The notes: generated by a model from the sequence alone, not told the origin. A stretch of 42,504 bases of DNA from UBA5342 sp965662645 (GCA_965662645.1 CBFIII010000031.1:1-42504), one strand, 5' to 3'. Shown: positions 1-7,886, counted from the stretch's first letter. Numbers and translations are program-made.

Positions 1-128
1 ACTCTACGACTACGAAACGAATTACGCAGATTAAAATGATATCAATTCAGCATAAAGACAGTAATCTTCTTTTCACTTCGTAAAAATTCATTCAACTGAC
101 ACTACAAATGAAACATTAAGGCATAAAA

Positions 129-152
129 AAAGGGTGATTTTCATCACCCTTT
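129..152 (-). terminator. Rho-independent terminator of typA
   Basis: A 9-bp perfect stem (aaagggtga at 129-137, tcacccttt at 144-152) with a 6-nt loop. Read on the minus strand it is followed by a run of seven T, 55 bases past the typA stop. No gene is visible between the window edge and this hairpin. Confidence 0.85.
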
Positions 153-206
153 CTTATTATAAACTTAATACGATTAAGTATTACGTAATTTCAAATTCAA
201 CTAAAA

Positions 207-2000
207 TTATTTAGCCGCTTTCTTACGATCATTTTCGTGTAATAAAATCTTACGAATACGAATAGAGCTAGGAGTAACCTCAACATATTCATCTTTCTGA
301 ATATACTCCAAGGCCTCTTCAAGAGAGAACTTAATAGGAGGAGCCAAACGTACTTTCTCATCATTACCAGAAGAACGCATATTACTCAACTTCTTAGTCT
401 TAGTTACATTTACAGTGATATCATCGTAACGTGTATTCTCACCAATAACCTGACCTTCATAAATCTCTTGCATAGGCTCTACAAAGAAACGACCTCTATC
501 TTGCAATTTATCCAATGAATAAGCAATGGCTTTTCCTGTTTCAAGAGAGATCAAAGATCCATTTTGACGAGCAGGAATTCCCCCTTTATAAGGTTGGAAA
601 TCAAGAAAACGGTGAGTGATGATAGCTTCACCAGCAGTAGCGGTTAAAAGTTGATTACGTAATCCAATAATACCACGTGATGGTATTTCAAAGACACAAA
701 TCATACGATCGCCTTTAGGCTCCATACTAGTCATCATTCCTTTACGTAAAGAAACAAATTCCACGGCTTTACCAGAAACATTCTCAGGCAAGTCAATAGT
801 CAATTCCTCAACAGGCTCACATTTAACACCATCAATATCTTTAATAATAACTTGTGGTTGTCCTATCTGCAATTCATAACCTTCACGACGCATTGTTTCA
901 ATCAACACAGCCAAATGAAGAATACCGCGACCAAACACAATGAACTGGTCAGCAGAATTACCTGGTTCTACCATTAGAGCTAAATTCTTCTCTAACTCTT
1001 TATACAAACGATCATGAATATGACGTGAAGTCACATATTTACCTTCTCTTCCAAAAAATGGAGAGTTATTAATGGTAAATAACATACTCATGGTAGGCTC
1101 ATCGATATTAATACTTGGTAATGCTTCTGGATTTTCTAAATCAGCAATAGTATCACCAATCTCAAATCCCTCTACACCACATATAGCAACGATATCACCA
1201 GCAAATACTTCTGGCACCTTACGGCGTCCCATACCTTCAAAGACATACAATTCTTTGATACGAGATTTCACCGCTTTACCATCACGTTTCACTAAGTTAA
1301 CGTCCATAGCTTCTTTGAAACTACCACGACGCATACGACCAATAGCAATACGACCTGTATATGAACTAAAGTCAATAGAAGTTACTAACATTTGTGGTGT
1401 TCCTTCCAAAATAGTTGGAGCAGGCACATTGGCAATAACCATATCAAGCAAAGGCGCTATTGTACCTGAAGGTTTTGTGAAATCTTCAGACATCCAACCA
1501 TTTTTAGCAGAACCAAAAATAACAGGAAAATCCAATTGATGTTCATTAGCACCCAAATTATACATTAAGTCAAAAACTTTTTCATGCACTTCATCAGGCG
1601 TACAGTTAGGCTTATCCACCTTATTAATAACCACAATAGGTTTTAAGTTCAATTCCAAAGCTTTTTCTAACACAAAACGAGTTTGTGGCATAGGACCTTC
1701 AAATGCATCAACTAATAGCAATACACCATCAGCCATATTCAAGACACGTTCTACTTCACCACCAAAATCGGCGTGACCAGGAGTATCAATAATATTGATT
1801 TTAACATCTTTATAAATAACAGAGACGTTTTTTGAAGTAATAGTTATACCACGCTCACGCTCTAAATCATTGCTATCTAATATCAAATCACCCGTATCCT
1901 GATTATCACGGAATAGGTTACAATGATGTAAAATTTTATCAACCAATGTCGTTTTACCGTGATCGACATGCGCAATGATGGCAATATTTCTTATGTCCAT
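207..2000 (-). CDS. typA: GTP-binding translational regulator TypA/BipA
   Basis: A ribosome-associated GTPase of the EF-G family that helps ribosome assembly and stress or cold adaptation. The 597 residues match the usual family length. The G1 loop AHVDHGKTT (residues 10-18), switch I RERGITI (48-54), DTPGH (72-76) and NKVD (126-129) are all intact. The rest continues into EF-G-like domains and the BipA-specific C-terminus, ending in a lysine-rich tail. The ATG at 2000 begins directly at the conserved MDIRNIAIIAHVDHG segment. It is transcribed alone, from a promoter at about 2165-2198 through a ~157-nt leader containing a terminator-like hairpin, and ends at a strong terminator. Confidence 0.97.
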   Translation of the reverse strand: MDIRNIAIIAHVDHGKTTLVDKILHHCNLFRDNQDTGDLILDSNDLERERGITITSKNVSVIYKDVKINIIDTPGHADFGGEVERVLNMADGVLLLVDAFEGPMPQTRFVLEKALELNLKPIVVINKVDKPNCTPDEVHEKVFDLMYNLGANEHQLDFPVIFGSAKNGWMSEDFTKPSGTIAPLLDMVIANVPAPTILEGTPQMLVTSIDFSSYTGRIAIGRMRRGSFKEAMDVNLVKRDGKAVKSRIKELYVFEGMGRRKVPEVFAGDIVAICGVEGFEIGDTIADLENPEALPSINIDEPTMSMLFTINNSPFFGREGKYVTSRHIHDRLYKELEKNLALMVEPGNSADQFIVFGRGILHLAVLIETMRREGYELQIGQPQVIIKDIDGVKCEPVEELTIDLPENVSGKAVEFVSLRKGMMTSMEPKGDRMICVFEIPSRGIIGLRNQLLTATAGEAIITHRFLDFQPYKGGIPARQNGSLISLETGKAIAYSLDKLQDRGRFFVEPMQEIYEGQVIGENTRYDDITVNVTKTKKLSNMRSSGNDEKVRLAPPIKFSLEEALEYIQKDEYVEVTPSSIRIRKILLHENDRKKAAK

Positions 2001-2094
2001 AGTTTAGGAAATTAGAAATCTGAAAAATGATTTAATGAGATAACTCTCCACCTATCGGATTTCAATTGTTTAATTTCAAATTTTTAAAACAAAA

Positions 2095-2142
2095 AAAGAC
2101 ACCTCACAGCTACTTAAAAACAACAGCGTTTCAGGCATCTTT
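2095..2142 (-). promoter_or_regulatory. Terminator-like hairpin (candidate attenuator) in the typA leader
   Basis: On the minus strand, AAAGATGCCT (2142 to 2133) pairs with AGGTGTCTTT (2104 to 2095). All ten positions pair, two as G-U wobbles, and seven T follow. On the plus strand the two wobble positions would be mismatches, which favours function in the typA transcript. It starts about 16 nt after the predicted start of transcription and lies ~95 nt before the typA ATG, so it could act as an attenuator or end a short leader RNA. No experiment or homologue supports this here. Confidence 0.5.
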
Positions 2143-2164
2143 AAACTCAATCAATTTGAGCCTG

Positions 2165-2198
2165 CAAAAGTACATAAAAAAGGTTAAATCCTAACAAA
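2165..2198 (-). promoter_or_regulatory. typA promoter (Bacteroidota type)
   Basis: On the minus strand the -7 box TACTTTTG (plus-strand CAAAAGTA, 2165-2172) matches TAnnTTTG exactly. A TTTG -33 box (CAAA, 2195-2198) lies 22 nt upstream. The predicted transcription start is near 2158. Confidence 0.7.
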
Positions 2199-2202
2199 AA
2201 CT

Positions 2203-2214
2203 AAGGTTAACCTT
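2203..2214. promoter_or_regulatory. 12-bp palindrome upstream of the typA promoter, possible operator
   Basis: AAGGTTAACCTT is a perfect palindrome just upstream of the typA -33 box. A half-site AAGGTTAA recurs at 2180-2187, inside the promoter spacer. This geometry suits a repressor or activator site, but no regulator can be named from sequence. Confidence 0.3.
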
Positions 2215-2453
2215 TTACAACATTTATCAAGACAATAAAATAAAAGATAGAAACCTGCCATCCAACACCTTACTGTCTTTATATTTTAAGCTAGCACATT
2301 AAAAACACAGCCTCTTAAAGACAATACAGCTACAAAAAGAGCTCTAACGTTAGTATAAACCCGTCTTTTTATCACCTCTTTTCCTTTATAATTTACAACA
2401 ACTAAGAATTTATCTTTAGCTCCAAGAACATTAATTGTGACCAAGATAAACTA
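2215..2453. other. Gene-free spacer between typA and birA
   Basis: A+T-rich sequence without a plausible reading frame, strong hairpin or recognisable RNA. It separates the typA promoter region from the first copy of the two-hairpin repeat. Confidence 0.6.
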
Positions 2454-2544
2454 CCTCGCTACAAGCAGACGGAGTATCAATTCGAAACACCTTTTTCATT
2501 CGCAGCAAACTGCGAAGAATAAAACCCACAATATGGGATTTAAA
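2454..2544 (+). repeat. Two-hairpin intergenic repeat, copy 1
   Basis: Shares about 90 bp with 3842-3930, 4678-4769 and (inverted, diverged) 7925-8000. Common core: cagacggagtatcaattc, then hairpin I (CGCAG-CAAA-CTGCG, 2501-2514), then hairpin II around CCCACAATATGGG, then gggatttaaa. It lies upstream of birA. It has no coding potential and no transposase-like end motif that I recognise. Confidence 0.85.
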
Positions 2545-2562
2545 ATCAAACTCAAATTATTA
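2537..2562 (+). repeat. Fragment resembling the terminus of the 3414-3800 fold-back element
   Basis: The sequence atttaaaatcaaactcaa and its flank match the right end of the fold-back element (3777-3800) at about 21 of 23 positions. It runs directly on from repeat copy 1. The A+T-rich composition means chance similarity cannot be excluded. Confidence 0.4.
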
Positions 2563-2621
2563 ATTCATCAACATCAATAAAGACCTCCAACGACATATCT
2601 TAATTTTAAATTAAAAAGATT

Positions 2622-2629
2622 TACTTTTG
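2622..2629 (+). promoter_or_regulatory. birA promoter -7 box, probably giving a leaderless mRNA
   Basis: TACTTTTG matches TAnnTTTG exactly and ends only 4 nt before the birA ATG at 2634. With usual Bacteroidota spacing, transcription would begin at or within a few bases of the start codon. No clear TTTG -33 box is seen. Confidence 0.5.
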
Positions 2630-2633
2630 CTGT

Positions 2634-3386
2634 ATGAATAAGAAATCCCTACTCTCAGCAATAAAGACAAATCGATTAGCACAAGAGATACACTTCTTTA
2701 ATGAAACAGACTCAACGAACAGTCAAGCCAAAACGATAGCTCAGAACACACAAAGTAAAGAGGGAAGCATCATAATAGCACAAAGACAAAAACAAGGAAG
2801 AGGAACTGATGGTAATCCATGGCATTCAGATGACGGTAATTTATATTTTTCCATCATCTTCAAAAACATGGAAAAGATCAACACCCTATTCCCCCTTTAC
2901 CCCGCAGTAGCTTTAGCACAAATGCTAAGAGAAGATTATGATATAGAAGCGCATGTGAAATGGCCCAATGATGTCCTCATAGGACGTAAAAAAATAGCGG
3001 GCATCCTCTGTGAAGGTGTGGCAGGAAAATCTATGATTATGGGAATGGGGATCAACATCAATCAAGAAGCATTTCCTAAAGAATTGCAGAACATAGCCAC
3101 CTCAATGAAAAAAGAATCGCATCATTCCTATCAAATCGAAACGGTATTAAATGCTTTTCTTATAAAATACGAAGATTTATACTATTCCGAAACTGACATC
3201 CGACAAGAATGGTTAAAGCACACTCATATGATAGGAAGGACCATTACAAGCACACAAAATGGAATAGAAAAAAAAGCACAAGTGTGCGGCATGAGCAGTG
3301 AGGGATTTTTAGAAATCAAAGATAAAGACGGTCACAAAGAAAGCTGGATGGCTCGCCGTGGATTAGACATCAGCACTAATTATTAA
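2634..3386 (+). CDS. birA: Biotin--[acetyl-CoA-carboxylase] ligase
   Basis: Activates biotin with ATP and attaches it to the biotin-carrier lysine of acyl-CoA carboxylases. The 250-residue protein carries the biotinoyl-AMP loop GRGTDGNPW (55-63), KWPNDV (109-114) and RKKIAGIL around 118-125, where the conserved lysine lies. A short C-terminal SH3-like domain ends it. The N-terminal DNA-binding winged helix of E. coli BirA is absent, so this is a class I (non-repressor) ligase. It is a single-gene unit, divergent from typA and convergent with rsmE. The ATG at 2634 fits the family N-terminus; the -7 box sits just upstream. Confidence 0.95.
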   Translation: MNKKSLLSAIKTNRLAQEIHFFNETDSTNSQAKTIAQNTQSKEGSIIIAQRQKQGRGTDGNPWHSDDGNLYFSIIFKNMEKINTLFPLYPAVALAQMLREDYDIEAHVKWPNDVLIGRKKIAGILCEGVAGKSMIMGMGININQEAFPKELQNIATSMKKESHHSYQIETVLNAFLIKYEDLYYSETDIRQEWLKHTHMIGRTITSTQNGIEKKAQVCGMSSEGFLEIKDKDGHKESWMARRGLDISTNY

Positions 3387-3413
3387 AGAAGCACCACATC
3401 ATCCCTAGACCTT

Positions 3414-3800
3414 AATAACCTGAGTTCGACATTAAATTCTAGCCACAAAAAATATATTTAAAGTCCATTTATGCTTGCAATTTAGAAGTAATAATAGGCT
3501 ATTTCAAAAAAATATAAGTGCAAAAATGTAGTTTAGTTTATTTTTCCTACGGATTTACTTTTATACCGATTGTGAATTAAAATAAGCTTTAATGCGCTAC
3601 GCTTTTATAGCTTAATTAATTCTACATCGGCATAATACGAATATCTCTTGGAGCTAATTTTAAAATCAAATTGGTATTATTTGGCATAAATACACCCAAA
3701 TTCAATCACAATAGCCCGCTATTGCTTCTCAAATTTGTGTAAATTTCTACTCAAATAAAATTCAAACTGTGACCGAATTTAAAATCGAACTCAGATTAAT
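3414..3800. mobile_element. Long imperfect palindrome: fold-back or MITE-like element, decayed
   Basis: The two halves are inverted copies of each other. Outer ends 3414-3447 and 3767-3800 share CTGAGTTCGA, TTAAATTC and CACA (about 26 of 32 positions). Further in, agaag-aata--ggctatt (3483-3503) matches the reverse complement of 3710-3730. The inner parts (3565-3595 and 3606-3630) share ccgat, gaattaa and taagct and form the central stem. The middle of each arm is more diverged. No open reading frame or transposase remnant is present. It fills the birA-rsmE convergent gap. I did not identify an unambiguous target-site duplication. Confidence 0.65.
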
Positions 3801-3841
3801 AAAAAAAAACGATAACACTCTGCCGTTATTAAATGAACTCG

Positions 3842-3930
3842 CCTGCGGCAAGCAGACGAAGTATCAATTCAAAACACATTTTTATTCGCAGCAAGCTGCG
3901 GGGAATAAAACGCACAATGTGTGATTTAAA
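3842..3930 (+). repeat. Two-hairpin intergenic repeat, copy 2
   Basis: Same core as copy 1. Hairpin I is perfect (CGCAG-CAAG-CTGCG, 3887-3900). Hairpin II reads CGCAC-AAT-GTGTG, where a G-U wobble replaces a G-C pair seen in copy 3. It ends 4 bp from the rsmE stop codon. Confidence 0.88.
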
Positions 3931-3934
3931 CAGC

Positions 3935-4639
3935 TTAATCGGCACTCATCAAATTGACAGTATGACAAGCTACAATGCCAGCAGTTTCGGTACGCAAACG
4001 CTCTTTTCCTAATTCTACTGCCACAAAACCTTGTTTTGTAGCCAACGCTACCTCTTCTAAAGAAAAATCACCCTCAGGACCTATCATAACAAGAGAAGAA
4101 GAATTACTGTTGACCATTTCTTTCAAGGTATTCTTCTCACCATCATAACAGTGAGCAATATATTTGCCACCTGTATGCGTTTTCTTAATGAAATCATCAA
4201 AGCTAGTTAAAGGATTCAATTGGGGCATAAATGCTTTAACTGACTGTTTCATTGCAGCCACTACGACTCGTTGCAAACGATCATTTTTTATCACTTTTCG
4301 TTCAGAAAAACGACAAAGCAGTGGGGTTATTTCATCCACACCTATCTCCGTTGCTTTTTCCAAGAAAAATTCAAGACGCTCAATATTCTTTGTGGGTGCA
4401 ATCGCAATATGTAAACGATGAGCAGCACGTTTCTCAAATTGCTGCTCAGAACTGACCTTAACCATAATTCGTTTTCCCGTCTGGTCCACAATAAGCGCTT
4501 GATATCGAACTCCTTTACCATCTATCAAAAGAACTTCATCACCAGCCTTCAAGCGCAAAACACGAGAAGCATGCTTAGACTCTTGCTCACTCAACAAATA
4601 ATCGTTCCCTTCAATATCGGGGGTATAAAAAATATGCAT
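3935..4639 (-). CDS. rsmE: 16S rRNA (uracil1498-N3)-methyltransferase
   Basis: Uses S-adenosylmethionine to methylate U1498 in the decoding region of 16S rRNA on the 30S subunit. The 234-residue protein has an N-terminal PUA-like RNA-binding region and a C-terminal SPOUT (knotted) domain. The cofactor-pocket signatures IGPEGDFS and LGKERLRTETA near the C-terminus are both present. The length is normal and the ATG at 4639 starts at the conserved MHIFY segment. It is transcribed alone between korB and the fold-back element, and bracketed by two direct copies of the two-hairpin repeat. Confidence 0.96.
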   Translation of the reverse strand: MHIFYTPDIEGNDYLLSEQESKHASRVLRLKAGDEVLLIDGKGVRYQALIVDQTGKRIMVKVSSEQQFEKRAAHRLHIAIAPTKNIERLEFFLEKATEIGVDEITPLLCRFSERKVIKNDRLQRVVVAAMKQSVKAFMPQLNPLTSFDDFIKKTHTGGKYIAHCYDGEKNTLKEMVNSNSSSLVMIGPEGDFSLEEVALATKQGFVAVELGKERLRTETAGIVACHTVNLMSAD

Positions 4640-4677
4640 ATCGGGTTTGTTAAAAACAACAATAGTTTAAATAAACG

Positions 4678-4769
4678 ACCCCGCAGCAAACAGACGGAGT
4701 ATCAATTCGAAACACTTTTTTTATTCGCAACAAGCTGCGAGGAATAAAACCCACAATGTGGGATTTAAA
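4678..4769 (+). repeat. Two-hairpin intergenic repeat, copy 3
   Basis: Near-identical to copy 1 across the core. Hairpin I (4726-4739) has one A-C mismatch next to the loop. Hairpin II is perfect (CCCAC-AAT-GTGGG). It lies between rsmE and korB. On the minus strand hairpin II is followed by TTTTATT, so it might also act as a weak terminator in that direction. Confidence 0.88.
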
Positions 4770-4826
4770 ATGCTAAAATAATAAGATTTCCATTAGGGTA
4801 CAAAAATACACAAGATTGCTCAAAAA

Positions 4827-4860
4827 AAACAAGCTCTTCCATAAATGAAAGAGCTTGTTT
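4827..4860 (-). terminator. Rho-independent terminator of korB
   Basis: A 12-bp perfect stem (4827-4838 with 4849-4860) and a 10-nt loop. Eight T follow on the minus strand. It lies 22 bases past the korB stop. Confidence 0.88.
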
Positions 4861-4882
4861 TAAAAATCTTTATTGTAAAATA

Positions 4883-5884
4883 CTAGTTAACCATCCAAGT
4901 ATGACCACTATTTAATAAGTCATTCAATGATTTAATCTTAGCATCTTTCTGAACATCTTTTATTTGTTTAGCAACAGCTTGATCATAACAATCAGCTTCG
5001 CGCTCACGAATAATACCAAGGGCTACAGGAAGTTCAGGATATTTCATATTAGCCAATTGACTATGCACTATTGTTTCCTCAGCATGTGCGTCATGGATTA
5101 AAATATCATCTTCAGTAATACCATTCTTACCAATTTCAACCGCTTTGATAATCATACCATCAGCAATTAAACCTTTATCTCTATTTTTACCAAAGATCAT
5201 GCGTTCGCCATGTTTCAATAAAATAGTACGATCAGCACGATGTTCTTTGTCTGTTATAGCAGCATGTACTTTATCGTTAAATATTACACAATTTTGCAAT
5301 ACTTCAACAACAGAAGTACCTTTGTGTTTTTCAGCAGCAACAAAAGCATCTTTACAGTTAGCTAAATCAACATCAATAGCACGAGCAAAAAACTGACCAC
5401 GAGCACCTAATACTAATTCACCAGGACGAAATGGCTCTTCTACAGTACCAAAAGGAGATGACTTAGATTTAAATCCTTTAGCAGTAGTAGGCGAATATTG
5501 ACCTTTAGTCAAACCATAAATCTGATTATTAAACAGAATAACGTTAATATCCACATTACGACGAACAAGATGAATAAAATGATTACCACCAATAGCTAAA
5601 GCATCACCATCACCTGTTATTTGCCAAACAGTCAATGCGGGATTCGCAGTCTTAACTCCTGAAGCAATAGCAGATGCACGACCGTGAATAGTGTGGAAAC
5701 CATAAGTATCCATATAATAAGGCAAACGACTAGAACAGCCGATACCAGATATCACTACTGTTTCATCTTTCGTTTTGCCCGATTCGGCCATCGCTTTTTG
5801 CAAAGAGTTAAGAATCGCATGGTCACCACAACCTGCGCACCACTTTACTTGCTGGTCACTCTTAAAATCTTTAAATGTAAGCAT
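4883..5884 (-). CDS. korB: 2-oxoacid:ferredoxin oxidoreductase, beta subunit (2-oxoglutarate type)
   Basis: Beta subunit of the thiamine-diphosphate enzyme that converts a 2-oxoacid (probably 2-oxoglutarate) and CoA to acyl-CoA, CO2 and reduced ferredoxin. The 333 residues include the iron-sulfur cysteines WCAGCGDH (C16, C19) and C50 in GIGCSSR. The thiamine-diphosphate motif starts at GDGD (91-94) and includes NNQIYGLTKGQYSPTT. The alpha subunit gene, normally immediately upstream, is not here: upstream lies a divergent methyltransferase gene. The enzyme therefore depends on a partner encoded outside the window. Substrate choice rests on overall resemblance to KorB and is less certain than the family. 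Confidence 0.9.
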   Translation of the reverse strand: MLTFKDFKSDQQVKWCAGCGDHAILNSLQKAMAESGKTKDETVVISGIGCSSRLPYYMDTYGFHTIHGRASAIASGVKTANPALTVWQITGDGDALAIGGNHFIHLVRRNVDINVILFNNQIYGLTKGQYSPTTAKGFKSKSSPFGTVEEPFRPGELVLGARGQFFARAIDVDLANCKDAFVAAEKHKGTSVVEVLQNCVIFNDKVHAAITDKEHRADRTILLKHGERMIFGKNRDKGLIADGMIIKAVEIGKNGITEDDILIHDAHAEETIVHSQLANMKYPELPVALGIIREREADCYDQAVAKQIKDVQKDAKIKSLNDLLNSGHTWMVN

Positions 5885-5921
5885 AATATATAGTTTTCAA
5901 ATTTTTCTCATTTTTGCACTA

Positions 5922-5929
5922 CAAAAATA
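5922..5929 (-). promoter_or_regulatory. korB promoter -7 box
   Basis: Plus-strand CAAAAATA reads TATTTTTG on the minus strand, an exact TAnnTTTG match 38 bp before the korB ATG. No clear -33 box is visible. Confidence 0.45.
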
Positions 5930-5966
5930 GTAAAATAATAACACTTATAAAAATTAAAACGCCAGC

Positions 5967-6683
5967 ATGAACGACTCTTTTGCTTTCCAATTTCAAACAT
6001 TTAGCGTAAAACAAAAACAATGTGCTATGAAAATCGGTATAGATAGTGTCCTTTTGGGAGCTTGGTGCCCCATACAAGGAGCAACACGCATTTTAGACTT
6101 AGGAGCAGGCTCAGGATTGCTCTCTTTAATGATGGCACAACGATCCGCAGCCACAATTGAAGCTATTGAGATAGAAGAGAACGCTTTTCATCAAGCATGT
6201 GAAAATATCGAGGATTCTATCTACAAGAAACAAATCAAAATAATTCACGGTGCTGTTCAATCATTCGAACCAGAAGAAAAATATGATTTAATCATCAGCA
6301 ATCCCCCCTATTTTGAAAACAGCTTGCTTTCTAAAGATACCAAACGCAATACCGCACGTCATCAAACAACTTTAAATCTGGATGCCTTTTTTAAACATTG
6401 TGACCGATTGCTAACTATAGATGGAAAATTAGGATTCATCCTTCCTTTTTCATTTCTAGATAAAGTCACCACATTAGCAAAACAATATCATTTCCACCCT
6501 GCCGTCATAACAGAAATAACAGGACGAGAAGGAAAACAGCCCAATCGTCTTTTATTTTACTTGCAAAAAAAAGAAACCCATTGTCTGCAAGAAAAAATGA
6601 CGATCTATAATAAGGAAGGGAAATACACCCCAGAATTTAAAGAGCTAACAGAGCAGTTCTATCTCCCTTCAATTTTTCGGTAA
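5967..6683 (+). CDS. trmN6: tRNA1(Val) (adenine37-N6)-methyltransferase-like protein
   Basis: An S-adenosylmethionine-dependent methyltransferase resembling TrmN6 (YfiC), which methylates A37 of tRNA1(Val). The 238-residue protein has the Rossmann motif DLGAGSG (44-50) and the N6-adenine catalytic motif NPPY (112-115). The segment FFKHCDRLL and the C-terminal pattern also fit the family. The N-terminal CAMKIGIDSVLLGAW matches the family opening, supporting the ATG at 5967. The last 25 bp overlap the 3' end of the convergent glycosyltransferase gene. The exact tRNA target is inferred from family only. Confidence 0.88.
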   Translation: MNDSFAFQFQTFSVKQKQCAMKIGIDSVLLGAWCPIQGATRILDLGAGSGLLSLMMAQRSAATIEAIEIEENAFHQACENIEDSIYKKQIKIIHGAVQSFEPEEKYDLIISNPPYFENSLLSKDTKRNTARHQTTLNLDAFFKHCDRLLTIDGKLGFILPFSFLDKVTTLAKQYHFHPAVITEITGREGKQPNRLLFYLQKKETHCLQEKMTIYNKEGKYTPEFKELTEQFYLPSIFR

Positions 6684-7882
6684 GAGCTTAACAAATCAGA
6701 AAAATCTACCTCAACAAGCATTTGTTTTAACAACAAGGAGGCTGCCATTTCCACATCCATCTTAGCATAAAACTCTTGATGCGAAAAATTAAGAAATTTA
6801 ACCACTTGAAAAGCATCAAAAAAAGCATAAAAACGTTTTACAAAAGAATCTCGATTAGCAGCATTGCTACGTATTTCATTTAATTTAGAAACCCATTTTT
6901 CACCCCCTAAAAAGGCAACAAATATAGGCGACAAGACAAGATCCTCGTCATACATCAGAGGCACCCTTTCAAAGAAATGACGCAACAAAACAAACACCTC
7001 AGGATGATAAGTCATGAGTTTTTTACTTTCCAAATAATTACAAATCTGAGGTCCCGTACCGAAAGGCACTCGCAAAGACGGCCTAGGAGATGGATACACG
7101 CAAGTAGTATTCAAATCTAAAAATTTCTCATTAGGAAATAGCTTATGCAAAAAATAAAAGTCCTCACCTCCCTGACGGCGATTCATCCCTCCATATTTGA
7201 CATAAGCCTGAGCTCGCACAGCAAAAGCAGACCCGATAGTATGATGTACATAAGGAAACCGTGACAACTTAAGCCCTTGATTCACATATCGCAAATGCAA
7301 TTCATATTGAGCAACAGCTTCATATACCTCAGCAGAAAAAGCATGACCAGACAAAGGATGTTCAAAACCTAAGATAGCACCACCAAGAGAAGGATCAGAA
7401 ACAAAAGCCTGATTTAATATCTCGAAATAATTAGGCTCCACCAAAGTATCAGCATCCAAAGAAACAACAACGCCAGCATAATTCTGATAATGATGAAAAC
7501 GCCATACCGCTAAATCCATACCCATCTTACGTGCATAACCGGCACCCACATGTTTTCGTCGGATATTTTCAACACAAACAGGCAATAAATCAAACGTATA
7601 ACACTGCTCCCTACGGCAATTACACAATTGCTGATAAATGGATTTATTTTTCTCTATAATCTCAGGACTTGAATGCTCTCCACTATTGACTACAACAATA
7701 ACCTCAACAGTAATACCCGGTCTTATTGCTTGCTCAAGACTATCTAATGTTAAAGCAATATCAGGTTCATCATAACACGGGATGACCACAATAAGAGACG
7801 GCACAAGCGCCATCAGAGAAATATCCGTTCCCTGAAGTTCTTGACGCTCTAAATATTTTTGAAACCGTTTATTTATCATCAT
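6659..7882 (-). CDS. Family 2 glycosyltransferase
   Basis: A GT-A fold enzyme that transfers a sugar from a nucleotide donor. The 407 residues contain the N-terminal nucleotide-binding strand VVIPCYDEPD (32-41) and the metal-binding motif DAD (143-145, in SLDADTLVEP). The acceptor-side GGED (238-241) is also present. No membrane helices are evident, so it is probably cytosolic. The acceptor cannot be told: there is no polysaccharide cluster around it. The start lies directly on the tail of the queA terminator (four bases after the stem), so either ATG at 7882 or the adjacent ATG at 7879 may be used; a later ATG at 7813 is also possible. Confidence 0.85.
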   Translation of the reverse strand: MMINKRFQKYLERQELQGTDISLMALVPSLIVVIPCYDEPDIALTLDSLEQAIRPGITVEVIVVVNSGEHSSPEIIEKNKSIYQQLCNCRREQCYTFDLLPVCVENIRRKHVGAGYARKMGMDLAVWRFHHYQNYAGVVVSLDADTLVEPNYFEILNQAFVSDPSLGGAILGFEHPLSGHAFSAEVYEAVAQYELHLRYVNQGLKLSRFPYVHHTIGSAFAVRAQAYVKYGGMNRRQGGEDFYFLHKLFPNEKFLDLNTTCVYPSPRPSLRVPFGTGPQICNYLESKKLMTYHPEVFVLLRHFFERVPLMYDEDLVLSPIFVAFLGGEKWVSKLNEIRSNAANRDSFVKRFYAFFDAFQVVKFLNFSHQEFYAKMDVEMAASLLLKQMLVEVDFSDLLSSYRKIEGR

Positions 7883-7886
7883 AAAA

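Noticed and set aside
1072..1539. 155-codon open frame on the plus strand
   Set aside because: Fully antisense to the intact typA gene; composition is not protein-like and there is no promoter or family resemblance.
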